From NCBI GenBank assembly GCA_028564705.1, contig JAPXFQ010000831.1:2976001-3040000 (forward strand): 64,000 nucleotides of DNA, in the 5' to 3' direction. Under the pieces are notes generated by a model. That model worked only from the letters and a program-made list of their open reading frames with translations, searched no databases and was not told where the DNA came from. A program made the translations under genes and the position numbers. Below are positions 46,096-56,704 of this stretch, in pieces. Origin of the DNA: Apricaphanius iberus (Eukaryota; Chordata; Actinopteri; Cyprinodontiformes; Aphaniidae). The stretch's first letter is position 1. Each line of letters starts with the position of its first letter.

Positions 46096-46299
46096 CAGTG
46101 TGTTCCAACCCTGGTCCTCCATGCACACTGCCCTGCATGTTTTAGGTTTTTTCCCTGCTTCAGTATACCTGATTTCAATTGATGGCTGATTAATAGGCTT
46201 TTGCTGAGCTGCAGTCATCTGAATCTGGTGTGTTTAAGTAGGAAAACTTCTAAAACATGCAAGGAGGTGTGCCTTGAGTACCAGGATTGGGAAACACTG
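46096..46299. mobile_element. hAT (Charlie-type) MITE
   Basis: A 204-bp unit with ends CAGTGTGTTCCAACCCTGG and, complemented, CAGTGTTTCCCAATCCTGG. The inverted arms run inwards (CCTGCATGTTTTAG against CTAAAACATGCAAGG). The flanks CTATATGG and CTTCATGA match at 5 of 8 positions and lie within the Tc1 copy, whose consensus continues across the gap. No coding capacity. Confidence 0.8.
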
Positions 46300-46510
46300 C
46301 TTCATGAGGTTGAGGTCAGGCCAGATTGATGAAGAATCAAGTACAGAACAGCTTAGTCATTGGACCAGCTTTTAGTGCCTTTGACAGCGTGGTCCAGTGC
46401 CAATCCCTGCATGAAAATCAAATCAGCATCGCCATGAAGACACTGTGCCTCTTTACCTTTCTTCTTGACTCTGAGATCTTGAGTTCCATCTTAAATGCAA
46501 AATTATTATT

Positions 46511-47299
46511 ATAATTAATATTATTTTTAAAAAGAATACATTGGACCACAAAGCAGCAGTCCAGTTATTCCACCTTCTCTTTAGGTCAGGCGCTTATAGA
46601 CCATGTGTATTATTTGTCCGTGGAGAGACTGGAATTGTTTAAGTGTATGTGTAATCTATAATATGCAAATTTCACTCTTGATTGGCAATTTTTTTTTTTT
46701 TACTTTTTCACTATATTTGATGTAAATGTATAAAATAAAAGCTATGGTTGGCTTTTATGTATTATAACCAGAGAACTGCTGCATGAGTTCAAATTATAAA
46801 GAAAAAACAACAACCTGATAATGTATTCAAGCACCCGCTGCAATATTTGACTTGCTGACTTTATGCAAATTAAGGATTATGTGCTCTATAAAGCATCTGT
46901 TTCAACAAATGTTCAAACTATGTGGCAGAAAGCATAAGCGAGGAAGCACTAATTATCCATAGAAGCTGAGATTAAACCAGGATGTTTGTCTCCAGCATTT
47001 ATAGCTTTTCAGAATAGGAAACAGTAAATTAAAGTAAATAATTAATCCCATTTGCCTTCAGATATTTCCAACCAGCTTAAGCAGAATACACTGTTTAAAA
47101 AAAAAGAATGAACAGAAATAGTCAGTCTCAAACATTTTAATTTCTCAGATTATTTCATGTTAGAGCCATAAATGTGTACATTTCTTTATACCAACCTTGT
47201 ATATTTATAGAGACAGCCCCCTCACCTCCCATTTGTCTTTGCATAAGTTTTTTCATGCTGTCAGTCACAACAGCTTATAAATAATATTTTTTTTTATGT
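46511..47299. other. Unique-looking stretch, candidate regulatory element
   Basis: No repeat recognised. The part at 46800-47090 is mixed in composition, with TTTATGCAAATTAAGG (POU/homeodomain-like), GCACTAATTATCC and TAATTAATCCC motifs. Confidence 0.35.
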
Positions 47300-47580
47300 C
47301 AGGCGGCAGGCCACAAATTATCAGTATGATTTAGATCATGGTTTTAACTGGGCCATATCTCCATTGCTCCTCTGGCTCTATGTTCTGTCCTGCTGGAACC
47401 TTCATCTCAGTCGTCACTCTTTTAGAGCCTGTAACAGGTTTTCTTCCAGGATTCCCTTGTATTAAACTTCAGCCATCTTTCCATTGACCAGTTTTGTACA
47501 GTAGACCCTGCTGAAGAAACGCATCCATACAGCATAATGGTGCAAATAAAAACCTTTAACCTGATGCAAGGATTTTAGGC
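47300..47580 (-). pseudogene. Tc1-like transposase fragment
   Basis: The complement of the central Tc1 region: TTTAACTGGGCCATATCTCC, TGTTCTGTCCTGCTGGAACC (the FQQDND block complement), TAACAGGTTTTCTTCCAGG and GACCCTGCTGAAGAAACGC. The same subfamily as the copy at 34892-35665, in opposite orientation. About 250 bp remain. Confidence 0.65.
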
Positions 47581-48337
47581 CTGGTTTATCAAAGGTCTGT
47601 TGTTGTTGAAATGGGCGCAAACCGCCCAAAACATGCTGCGGCTGATTTACTGACCACGTGCAGGTAAGACTGTGCCTGTTAAACCCACAGCAATGGGTGC
47701 AATCCTTTTATCGCTTTTGCCCTTGAGGAATATGCAGTGTCGATGTTTCTGTGGGATCATACAAAACATTGGGAGGACAACATCAAATAATTAGCCGTTC
47801 CAGCCGCAGTGTAATTTATGAAACATCCAACTTTCCCTCCTTTGTAGCATCTGTTTACTCACTGGATACTGCTCCTGAAAGGCATGTCTTAACTTTGCGC
47901 TACAACATTCAACAAATAAATGTATAACAAAAACAAATGTAATTCACCTACATTCTAACCTAACAGTAATTAAAACTATAATAGCCATAAACCTGACCCT
48001 TTTTTCCAAAGACTGGTCATAATTTGTTGGATGCTAAATGCATTTGCACCGGCTGTTTATTTATTTGGATCTCCATCCGTTTATATCGAAGTGGCTACTA
48101 ATCTAACTGGGGTGTAGTTAATAAAATATAATAATCATAATTAAATCATAAATTAAAATATAATAATAATACCCCAATGACAATTATATATAACATTTCA
48201 AAAACAAAATGTATACATTTCAGATTTCATACAAAAGCCATATGTAATTAACTTGTAAAGTCAATAAAACACCAAAATTATTCAGGTAGATCCAAAACTA
48301 AAATCAGCACACACAAAAAACATAACGTTCCATGTTT
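47581..48337. other. No recognised feature
   Basis: AT-rich sequence with no recognised feature. Confidence 0.35.
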
Positions 48338-48848
48338 TCCATCCATCCATCCATCCATCCATCTTCTTCCGCTTATCCGAGGTCGGGTCGTGGGGGCAGT
48401 AGCCTAAGCAAAGCGACCCAGACTTCCCTCTTCCCGGCCACTTGGGCCAGCTCCTCTAGAGGAATCCCGAGGCGTTCCCAGGCCTGGGTCTTCCCCTGGG
48501 CCTCCTCCCCTTGGGACGTGCCCGGAACACCTCACCAGGGAGGCGTCCAGCAGAAATCCTGACCAGATGCTCGAGCCACCTCAACTGGCTCCTCTCGATG
48601 TGGAGGAGCAGCGACACTACTCTGAGCCCCCTCCGGATGACCAAGCTCCTCACCCTATCTCTAAGGGAGAGCCCAGCCACTCTGCGGAGGAAACTCATTT
48701 CAGCCGCCTGTATCCATGATCTTTTTCTTTCGGTCACCACCCAAAGTTCGTGACCATAGATGAGGGTAGGAACGTAGATCGACCGGTAAATCGAGAGCTT
48801 TGCCGTTTGGCTCAGCTCTTTCTTTACCACGACAGATTTTCCACGACA
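48338..48848 (-). pseudogene. Rex3-like (RTE-clade) LINE 3' end
   Basis: Minus-strand translation from about 48830 gives AKLSIYRSIYVPTLIYGHEL, then RSWIQAAEMSFLRRVAGLSL, RIERSQLRWLEHLVR-like sequence and GRRPRGRPR. This is the conserved C terminus of the Rex3-type fish LINE. The 3' end reads GACCTCGGATAAGCGGAAG and finishes in a GGAT repeat (complement of 48339-48362), the normal Rex3 ending. The frame is open for over 110 codons, so this is a rather young copy. It is 5' truncated at about 48833, where a 15-bp tandem piece (CCACGACAGATTTTC) occurs twice. Confidence 0.8.
48339..48363. repeat. (CCAT)n microsatellite
   Basis: About six CCAT units at the 3' end of the Rex3-like LINE. Confidence 0.9.
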
Positions 48849-49170
48849 GATTTTCCAGTAAAATGTTTTATATGTTTAAATTATGTTTTATTTAACCCTG
48901 TTTTATTTAATCCTAATCTACATATGAGTATTTCTTTCTTTCTGTTAGGCTCTGTTTTCCTCATTATATAAAAAAATGTTCTTTGAATGTTATAAAGCCA
49001 CATACCAGTTTTTTTTTTCTTGCCATATTTTCTTGACCTTTGAAGGCTGCCTTTTCATGTTCTATTGATTCATTCATTTTGATATGTCTGAACACAATTA
49101 ATTTGCAGACAGTTTTTGTTGCAAACTGGCTTTATTTGTACTGGATGTTGTAGAAGAAAATGAAGACCGT
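48849..49170. other. No recognised feature
   Basis: AT-rich sequence between a LINE and a hAT element; nothing recognised. Confidence 0.3.
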
Positions 49171-49178
49171 CACATAAG

Positions 49179-50633
49179 CAGTGTTGGGGAGAATACTTTG
49201 TAAATGTATTTAGTTACAGAATACTGAATACCTACCTTAAAATGTGTGTTGTAACGTATTCCATCACTTTGCTGAATCCTGGTACTGTATTCTAAATACT
49301 TGGAATACTTCCCCTTAAAAACACCAATTAAGTCTATTAGATGTCACAAAATGTGCTGGCAGCTACTCCCACAGGAAAACAGAGGGCGTACTAATGCTAT
49401 ACATTATGTACTGACTGGGAAAATAAAGTATTTAATTTATTTTTGGTACAACACTGCTACCTCTCAGTGAGCAAAAACCAAACAAAAAAAAAATGGGTTT
49501 GGCAGTAATATCTCTTAACAATTAGATTTTACATTTAGTTATTTGAAATGAAGTTTTGCTCTTTTACAGCTTATTAGGCTATTTGTGACTTTCTGTTATA
49601 AATATGCAAAGTATTGTAAACTGACATTCATTGCACTCTAAATGGAAATGTTTTATCCTCGTAGCCATAATTTTCATGAAAAACCCATCACAACAACATA
49701 TAATCAAGCTAACATCACATTAGATTCAACCACTGTAACTGTGAGAAATGACCTAACTAACATGATACAAACCCTGTCAAATAATGGACAAACAAAAACC
49801 CAGTGGTGTAGGATTTTGTGTTGTTTTTGTACATCGTTGCAGTGTCTTTAAAAAAATTTTTTGTGACTTACACATACCTTGAAAGGCTGGCAAGCCGGAT
49901 GCTTTATGTTTCAAGTTTGCTGTTGACATTGTCGATGTGCGTTGTAGCTTCTTGAGACCCGCCAGCAAAGTTTACACAAAAATGTAAGAATTTTCCCACC
50001 TGGATCCATCACTAACCCTTGCAAAAAATATTTTAGGTGGTCATACGAATATACCGCTTCATTCATTGACACCGAATTACCAAGTTTGCCTGCATACTTC
50101 GCAGTTTGACAGCAGAAGATAAGCGGTGCGACGGTATGACTAGTGCTGCCAGATTTGATCTTTTCCCCCGTTTTAACCACTATGTCTTCAGTATGGCTTT
50201 TGTAAGGACAGCTCGAATGAAATCTAGCATCACTTGAAAAAATGAACTGCGAGAGAGCGCCATTGAATGCATAATTTCCTTCACTGCTAGTAGGTTAATT
50301 TGGCTGCAGTTGTGGCTCCAACCCCCCCAGCTCCGTGTCTGAATCCATACCTGGCCACTCATGTTTGGAGTGTTTCTGCTATAGGATTCTATGGTTTCGG
50401 CGGCATGTTGTTTAGTGGTATTATGGGATAGTCTACACAACGCAGAGACACACATTTCCCTAAATTTATATCTTTCAGGTGGACAACACACCTGTATTCC
50501 AGTGGTATTACGAAAGTAACTGTTTTCTGAATACCATGTTTAAAAATAGTAACTGCAACGGAATACAGTTACTCATAGTTAGTATTCTAAATACGTAATG
50601 CCGGTACATGTATTCCGTTACTACCCAACAGTG
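49179..50633 (-). mobile_element. hAT transposon, internally deleted, with perfect 8-bp target duplication
   Basis: The left end reads CAGTGTTGGGGAGAATAC and the complemented right end CACTGTTGGGTAGTAACGG, with related subterminal sequence rich in GAATAC and GTATTC. CACATAAG occurs on both sides (49171-49178 and 50634-50641), the exact 8-bp duplication of hAT insertions. Length is 1455 bp. On the minus strand an N-terminal transposase exon with a BED-type zinc finger is present (see 49860-50180), but no catalytic or dimerisation domain, so it could only have moved with help. The perfect duplication suggests fairly recent insertion. Confidence 0.85.
49873..50180 (-). pseudogene. hAT transposase N-terminal exon with BED finger remnant
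   Basis: Minus-strand frame from 50180 starts MVKTGEKIKSGSTSHTVAP and later carries LTFLCKLCWR...SRSYNAHRQ, resembling the C-x2-C half of a BED finger, then NLKHKASGLPAFQG-like sequence. It ends at a good donor, TTTCAAG/GTATGTGTAAG (complement near 49868-49885). The position matches an N-terminal exon of a hAT transposase. A frame break occurs within the finger. No catalytic exon is present. Confidence 0.5.
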
Positions 50634-50641
50634 CACATAAG

Positions 50642-51874
50642 TGATGATGTCATCAGAAAGGCTGGAATGCACAGCAGCAGACGTGAAGTCCTAATTCTAA
50701 TACTGCTCCCTGCGCCTGCACCCTAACCCTTAACCCATTTCCAATGTTGCAAAATATTTGAAGCATACCTAATTTTACGCTCTTTATTCTGAATTTTGAT
50801 AAATCAGACCCTTGGAATACAAAAGTACTGGTAAAGTTTGTTCAGCATTGAAAATACATGCTTTTATTATCTAGTGACATGGCTATTCAGACAACTGCCT
50901 AAGGAAAGCTTACAAAAACCACAAGTGTTTAGGACATTGTCTCTGGAAGCTTCAAACTGTGTATAAAGGTTATTGACACGCTATCAAACACACTTGATCA
51001 GTTCTCATTTGGATGATAAACCAGCCTGCATGAATTTCCTTAAAGTTACATGTTGACTCAATCTAGGCAGAGGAGGGTAACTTTTTTCTTCTTTTTTTTT
51101 TTTGCTGAGAGGGGATCCAGGTTTTCCTGGACAGATATCAACCTAACATTCATTCATACCTTCATACCACAGTGGCAGTCAGTCACAGCACCTCATCTTC
51201 TCTCCCCTCTCCTCCATTTCCTGCAGCACATTTGTCACCTTCTGTTCTCACCTACCTCCTTCGCTCTTTCCCACATCCGGTTATCAGTGATAGTGGTTGT
51301 GGGAGGGTGAGTCTTCAGCTACTGCCGGCATGTGCTCGCTCTGCGAACCTTATCACTAATTCAGAAAGATCAAAGGTTATCCAGCAGAGGCCCATTTATT
51401 ACAATGACACCCTCTGTCAGCAGCAGAATGTCAGGCTGCCAGGCAAAGCTTGAGAAGGGTGTGATGCCTGTCATTGTCAAGCAGCTTCAACCTTCATTCA
51501 CATCAGCCCATATGACAAGTTTTTATTTTTATTTTATTCTGTCTGCAGCTACTAATCCACAGGCCAAATTGTTTCACAAAAACTTCTTCAACTCACTGAA
51601 AATAATGACTCTGTGGAATATTAAAATCGATTATCTTAATTCATGTAATTTTTACATTATAAAATCAATTTTAAGTTGGAACTAAAATGCCATAAGTGAA
51701 ATTTACACAATTCATTCATGTAATAACTTAAATGAGAAGAAAGAGGAAATGTTATTGGATATTTATAAATACAATTTAATGTTTTATAATCACAGCAAAT
51801 TTACCTAAAAAATAATAAGTAAATTCTAATCTGAAAAGCAAAGTGCATTTGAATCCTTGCATTTTTTCTTTTTA
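50642..51874. other. Mostly unrecognised, candidate regulatory element at 51330-51480
   Basis: No repeat family recognised. The segment AGATCAAAGGTTATCCAGC (TCF/LEF-like) and CCCATTTATTACAATGACAC, followed by TCTGTCAGCAGCAGAATG, is of mixed, non-repetitive composition, as constrained vertebrate non-coding elements often are. Confidence 0.35.
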
Positions 51875-53811
51875 CAGACGTGGACAAAATTGTTGGTACC
51901 CCTCATTAAATCAAAGAAAAACTCATAATGGTCACAGAAATAACTTTAATCTGACAAAAGTAATAATACATAAAAAATATATAAATGTTGACCAATAAAA
52001 GTCAGACATTGCTTTTCATCCATGCTTCAACGGAATTATTTAAAAAATAAATGCATGAAACAGGCCTGGACAAAAATGATGGTACCCACAACTTCATATT
52101 TGGTTGCACAACCTTTTGAGGCAATCACTGCAATCAAATGATTCCTGTAACTGTCAATGAGACTTCTGCACCTCTCAGCAGGTATTTTGGCCCACTCCTC
52201 ATGAGCAAACTGTTCTAGTTGTTTCCGGTTTGAAGGGCGCCTTTTCCAGACAGCACGTTTCAGCTCCTTCCAAAGATGCTCAATAGGATTGAGATCAGGG
52301 CTCATAGAATGCCAGTGTTTTCCTCTTAGCCCTTCTTGGGTGTTTTTAGCTGTGTGTTTTGGGTCATTTTCCTGTTGTAAGACCCGTGACCTGCGACTGA
52401 GACCATGCTTTCTTTTTTTTTAAATATTTTTTTTTTTATCCCACGATTTTTTCCCCATTATTATCACCCCAGTGTTCCTACCTAAGTACAGTCCTGGGCA
52501 TTGCCTTCCCTCTGCTGACCGTAGGAGGGCCCTGCACTGAGCTCAAGCCTCCTTCCTACTTGAGGAGTGAACAGGCCCATTTTTGTCACCCGAGGGGGTG
52601 GGGTTCCCCCAGCCGGACGTAGCGTGTGGAAGGATCACACTATTCCAGCTGGATCCTCTCCAACCCCTCAGGCGCCTCGGTCAGCCAGGAGGGGGCAGTA
52701 TATAGCCCAGAACTGATACATGTTTTTGTGGGAGTAGCTCACATTAACTACTCAAGGGAACACGGGGAGAACATGCAAACTCCACACAGAAAGGCCCTTT
52801 TGCCAACCCCACCCAGGGTGTGGGTGCTGATGATATGGAGGATCAAACACACCTTCAGCACCCACAGCGTCCCCGGCAGGAATCGAACCCAGGACCTTCT
52901 AGCTGTGAGGTGGAGACCATGCTTTCTGACACTGGCCAGCACATTTCTCTCTAGAATCCCCTGATAGTCTTGAGATTTCATTGTACCTTGCACAGATTCA
53001 AGACACCCTGTGTCAGATGCAGCAAATCAGCCCCAGAACATAACCGAGCCTCCCCATGTTTCACAGTAGGGACCGTGTTCTTTTCTAGATATGCTTCATT
53101 TTTCCGTCTGTGAACATAGAGCTGATGTGCCTAGGCAAAAAGTTAAATTTTTGTCTCATCTGTCCACAGGACATTCTCCCAGAAGCTTTGTGGCTCGTCA
53201 GCATGTAGTTTGGCATACTCCAGTCTGTTTTTTTTAATGATTTGTCCTCTGGCTCAAACAGCGAAGGATGTTCCGATCTGACACTGATGTCTTGAGCATA
53301 AAGTTCAGCTTGGATCTATTTTGAAGTCTTTCTGGCTCTTTTGTTACCATTTGGATTATCCGTCTCTTTGATCTGTCATCAATTTTCCTCCTGCAGCCAC
53401 GTCCAGGGAGGTTGGCTACAGTCCCATGGATCGTACATTACTGAATGACATGTGCAGCTGTAGTCACAGAAACATCTAGCTGCTTGGAGATGGTCTTATA
53501 GCCTTTACAGTTAACATGCTTGTCTATGATTTTCTTTCTCATCTCCTGAGACAACTCTTTCCTTTGCTTCCTCTGGTTTATATTGAGTGTGGTACACACC
53601 ACGTCACCAAACAACACAGTGACTACCTGGAGTCCTATATATAGGCCCACTGAGTGATTACAGGATTGTAGACACCTAGGATGCTGATTAGTGGACATAC
53701 CTTGGATTAACATGTCCCTTTGGTCACATTCTTTTCATTCTTTTCTAGGGGTACCATCATTTTTGTCCAGGCCTGTTTCATGCATTTATTTTTTAAATAA
53801 TTCTGTTGAAT
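51875..53811 (-). pseudogene. Tc1-like transposon with IR/DR ends, transposase broken by a SINE
   Basis: After TA at 51873-51874 the left end carries two direct-repeat motifs, GTGGACAAAATTGTTGGTACC (outer) and CCTGGACAAAAATGATGGTACC (inner, 52070-52086). The inner one is repeated inverted at the right (53749-53775), and the surrounding 50-60 bp are virtually identical. The right outer repeat is missing beyond 53811. Transposase on the minus strand: helix-turn-helix start MRKKIIDKHVNCKGYKTISK near 53590, first catalytic block WTDETK followed by a stop, SPDLNPIEHLWKELKRAVWK near 52300 and C terminus near 52080. A SINE at 52414-52912 and stops inactivate it. Excision is unlikely because one outer repeat is lost. 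Confidence 0.85.
52414..52912 (-). mobile_element. tRNA-derived SINE inserted in the Tc1 element
   Basis: Flanked by perfect 15-bp copies of GAGACCATGCTTTCT (52399-52413 and 52913-52927). On the minus strand it has CACCTCACAGCTAGAAGGTC, B-box GGGTTCGATTCC, the V-SINE-type central segment (TTTCTGTGTGGAGTTTGCATG, TTCTCCCCGTG), then a long body with CCACCCCCTCGGGTGAC and an A-rich 3' tail (the T-rich left side). The A-box part of the tRNA head is truncated. The downstream body is longer than in the other SINE copies here. Confidence 0.85.
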
Positions 53812-54186
53812 ACACGTTTGTATATAACAAGAGCTTGTTCAGTGGTTTGGGATACATTTTGCTGGTGTAAAATATAAAAAGGAGCACTGTCTGAATACAA
53901 CTATCCAAAACACTTGACTATATTAATGGGCAAGTCACTAGATAAAAAAAAAAAGGAATAAGTAGTTGACTTTAGTGATGCTGTCTTGCTCACACTCTTG
54001 TGGAGAAATGCCAAGAATTAGCACCTGATCTTTCTGCTAATGTTTAGTAGAGGAAAGGGCCAACAAAAGAACAGTCTGGAACTGTTTACTACTTTTAAAA
54101 TGGTTCAATGTGTTTGAAAGTAATTTTAAATGCTGTTATTGCATTGTTTTAGTGACTTGTAAGATTCTACTTGGGTATTTGAAAAA
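53812..54186. other. No recognised feature
   Basis: AT-rich flank of the Tc1 element; nothing recognised. Confidence 0.3.
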
Positions 54187-54330
54187 TATTCCGGACCAAC
54201 CCCAGGTATCTGTAGGACTCCACAGTCTCTATTTCCTCCCCATCTATGTAGACTGGCTGTCTTTGTGGTTTAAATCTCGTAAAGTCCACCACCAGCTCCT
54301 TAGTCTGGGTGGTGTTCAGAAGAAGGTAGT
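54187..54330 (-). pseudogene. Rex1/CR1-like LINE reverse transcriptase fragment
   Basis: The minus strand translates in one frame to NTTQTKELVVDFTRFK, RQPVYIDGEEIETVESYRYL and GLVRNI. This is the block following the palm motif of Rex1/CR1/Jockey-type LINEs (TKExVVDFRR...I.G..V..V.SYRYLG). About 48 codons are open. No other part of the element adjoins it. Confidence 0.7.
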
Positions 54331-55196
54331 TTTTTGTTCTTTTGTTTTTTTAAGTAACACAATCCTATGAACAGCTAAAAGACAAAGTTCAATTGAAAAA
54401 ATATAGAACTGCAGCTTAAGTTTTCAGCATTGGTCCTATGATACCACATGTCTTCAGAATATAATTAAATAATCCTTTATTTTCCCCCTCACTTGGGACA
54501 TTACAGGAAATAAAACACAAAAGGCAAAAAAAAAAGGAAAAAGATAAGCAGAACAGTGAAACACACAGAAAAAATCAATCCTATCTATAAAATTGCACAA
54601 CTGACAAAGATTTGTGCACACAAAAAAGGCTATGTGCTGGAATATAGACTGGTATGTTGTATGTATAGAATACATCAACCAGAACCTTTAATCTAAAAGC
54701 TGCAAGCAGTCTGCCCTGTCAGTGTAGTGATAATAAATATTTCAAAACACATTGAATTGTAAAACTGCCCGGATCTGTTTATTTGGTTTATTGGGAACAG
54801 GGCTGTTTACTGAGTCCAGAAGCTGCCAATAGAGGTGCCTTAGGAGGAAACTCCATTGTTAATTTAAAATGCAAACCCCTTAATAAACTGAAAGTTATTC
54901 TTATATAGGACTTTTGCTACCCATACTCGTTTTTTTAGGAGGACAGAAAATTCCTGCCTTTTATGATTGTGGAATATAACACTTCCCTCTATCCAAACAA
55001 TACTTTTAAGAAGCAGTTTTATGTCATCGAGGTCCAAGAAGTAATGTAACACTGGAGGATATGACCAGTACAGTATAAAATTAAGAACTATACTGTACTT
55101 ACACTAAAACAACCAAGAAATTGGTGCTGTCTCGTACTGCTGTAAGAAGACAAAAATTTGCTCTGCAGCCCAAGTTTGGAAATTTTTATTGTTAGA
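54331..55196. other. No recognised feature
   Basis: AT-rich; nothing recognised in 0.9 kb. Confidence 0.3.
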
Positions 55197-55240
55197 ATAC
55201 AATAAGCCTTTATTGTCACACAATGGGGTTGGGGGGGGGT
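55197..55240 (-). mobile_element. Possible LINE 3' tail (Rex1-like)
   Basis: AATACAATAAGCCTTTATTG then TCACACAATGGGG is the complement of a TGACAATAAAGGC-type LINE 3' end. Too short for more. Confidence 0.3.
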
Positions 55241-55610
55241 TCAACTTTAACAGGATTAAAGTGAAAGGTAGTATAACCATTTACATTCACACAAGAACAG
55301 CATAAAACCAAGTTAAGACTAATGAAGAATTCCTGAAGTTTGAAAGAGAACCAGTTTTTATTCATATGGTGACTCACAATGATAAGAACCATATTGGGTT
55401 TAACTGTTGTCACCAGCACCAGGGTCTAAACGTGGATGACTTCCTGATGCCTGGGCCAACCCTGAATTCTTCTCTTCTCAGGGTTCTGCTTTGTTTCCGT
55501 TAACATGCCATTACAATCAGAAATAAAAGGAATGTTTCACTAAATCAGACCACTTCCGCAAGACCAACTACTACTGAGATTTGTGTTGTGTGATATGCTT
55601 CGAGACTGCT

Positions 55611-55614
<4 letters not shown>

Positions 55615-55668
<54 letters not shown>

Positions 55669-55694
55669 TGTGATGGACTGGCGACCTGTCCAGG
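55615..55694 (+). repeat. (AT)n microsatellite joined to a V-SINE tail
   Basis: (AT)26 at 55615-55666 runs directly into CTGTGATGGACTGGCGACCT (55668-55694), the 3' part of fish V-SINE-type copies. The SINE sequence then stops abruptly at CCAGG and unrelated sequence follows. The same junction is seen at 58438-58525. Confidence 0.85.
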
Positions 55695-56704
55695 CTCTTT
55701 ATATTTGACTTGCTGACTTTATCTTCCAGATAAGATGAGGTGGCAGGTGCTTTCATTTGGCACCACTTGCAGTCCATACTGGGCAGCATATGCACTTCGG
55801 CGCCATATCATAGACAGCATCAAAGGTGGAGGTGATGTGATGTTCTAAGTGGAGCCATGTCTCTATATGAATAAATACTTACAGAGTTTGGTTACTGCAG
55901 AAGAAGCAAAATCTCTGGTCAGTAAGTTCTCTTTTGCTGGATTTGATCATCAGTCACCTTCCTCCATTGCCCCAGTCAAAAAGCGCTTAACTTTGGCTTA
56001 CTCAGGATAAATTGGATATTCCAGACAACACTCTTGGACTTAAGTGAGATAACTATAAAGAGACCCTAGGCTATAAGAACAGGCCCTTTAACTATGGCTC
56101 GTTAACCATGCGAAATATCTATAAGGTCCTCACATCCTAGTATGATCCTCTGGGATACATCCTGCCTTACACTACATGTACGAAAGTGCTGCTCAGTCAT
56201 TTATGGGAGAAGCAATGAGACTGGAATAACCCACAACTCCCACAGGACCTGCAGTGATTATGGAAGGATTGGGAGAGTGAGCTTCACATATTACCACACA
56301 ATAACCTGCCCCACCCATATTTGCTTGAACTTGAATCGAGGCTATTCATCCAACAGTTACACATCTGTTATTATACCTCAGAACAGGCTTATAGTCCTTC
56401 GGCCTAACTCAGAAATGTCAACACCCAAGGGAAAGTCCAAAGGTCCCTTCTCCTTGCTCATTCAAGAGTAGCTCCAAAGCGTCCGATGTCAATGACCTGC
56501 CTGGAGTTGTGTGACTCTTTAACAGGAGCCCATCTTGCACAGTAGCTGGAAATTGAGCTCACTCTTCAGACTGACACATTATGGGGACCACATTATGGTC
56601 AGACTCGACCAGAGTGCTAATGAGGCTTCAGTAAGAATCATGCCGTTGTAAGACTTTTAGGGGCATATGAGTGGTGAATGTTCAAGAGCTTATTGACCCA
56701 CAGT
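55695..56704. other. No recognised gene or repeat family
   Basis: A 109-codon plus frame (56142-56471) has no motif. The 22-bp stretch at 55701-55722 is identical to 46843-46864. Confidence 0.35.

Larger units (their letters stand above)
45215..46510 (-). pseudogene. Tc1-like transposase remnant hosting two later insertions
   Basis: On the minus strand the three pieces 45215-45293, 45963-46095 and 46300-46510 join into one fish Tc1-like gene, the same family as at 7415-8300. The left piece ends with AGTTGTGGCTCCTTTTGCATG and a GCATCACTGTAGTGTGGC block. The middle one continues at ATGGAGGAGATCAACC through GCTCATCTTCCTCTTGAC. The right one has GAGGTTGAGGTCAGG, GTCATTGGACCAGC, AAATCAGCATCGCCATGAAG and GACTCTGAGATCTTGAG. 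The reading follows the known gene without a gap at the LINE and MITE junctions, apart from an internal deletion near 46435. Confidence 0.8.

Noticed and set aside
56142..56471. 109-codon plus-strand frame
   Set aside because: No recognised motif, no splice context, and composition like the flanks.
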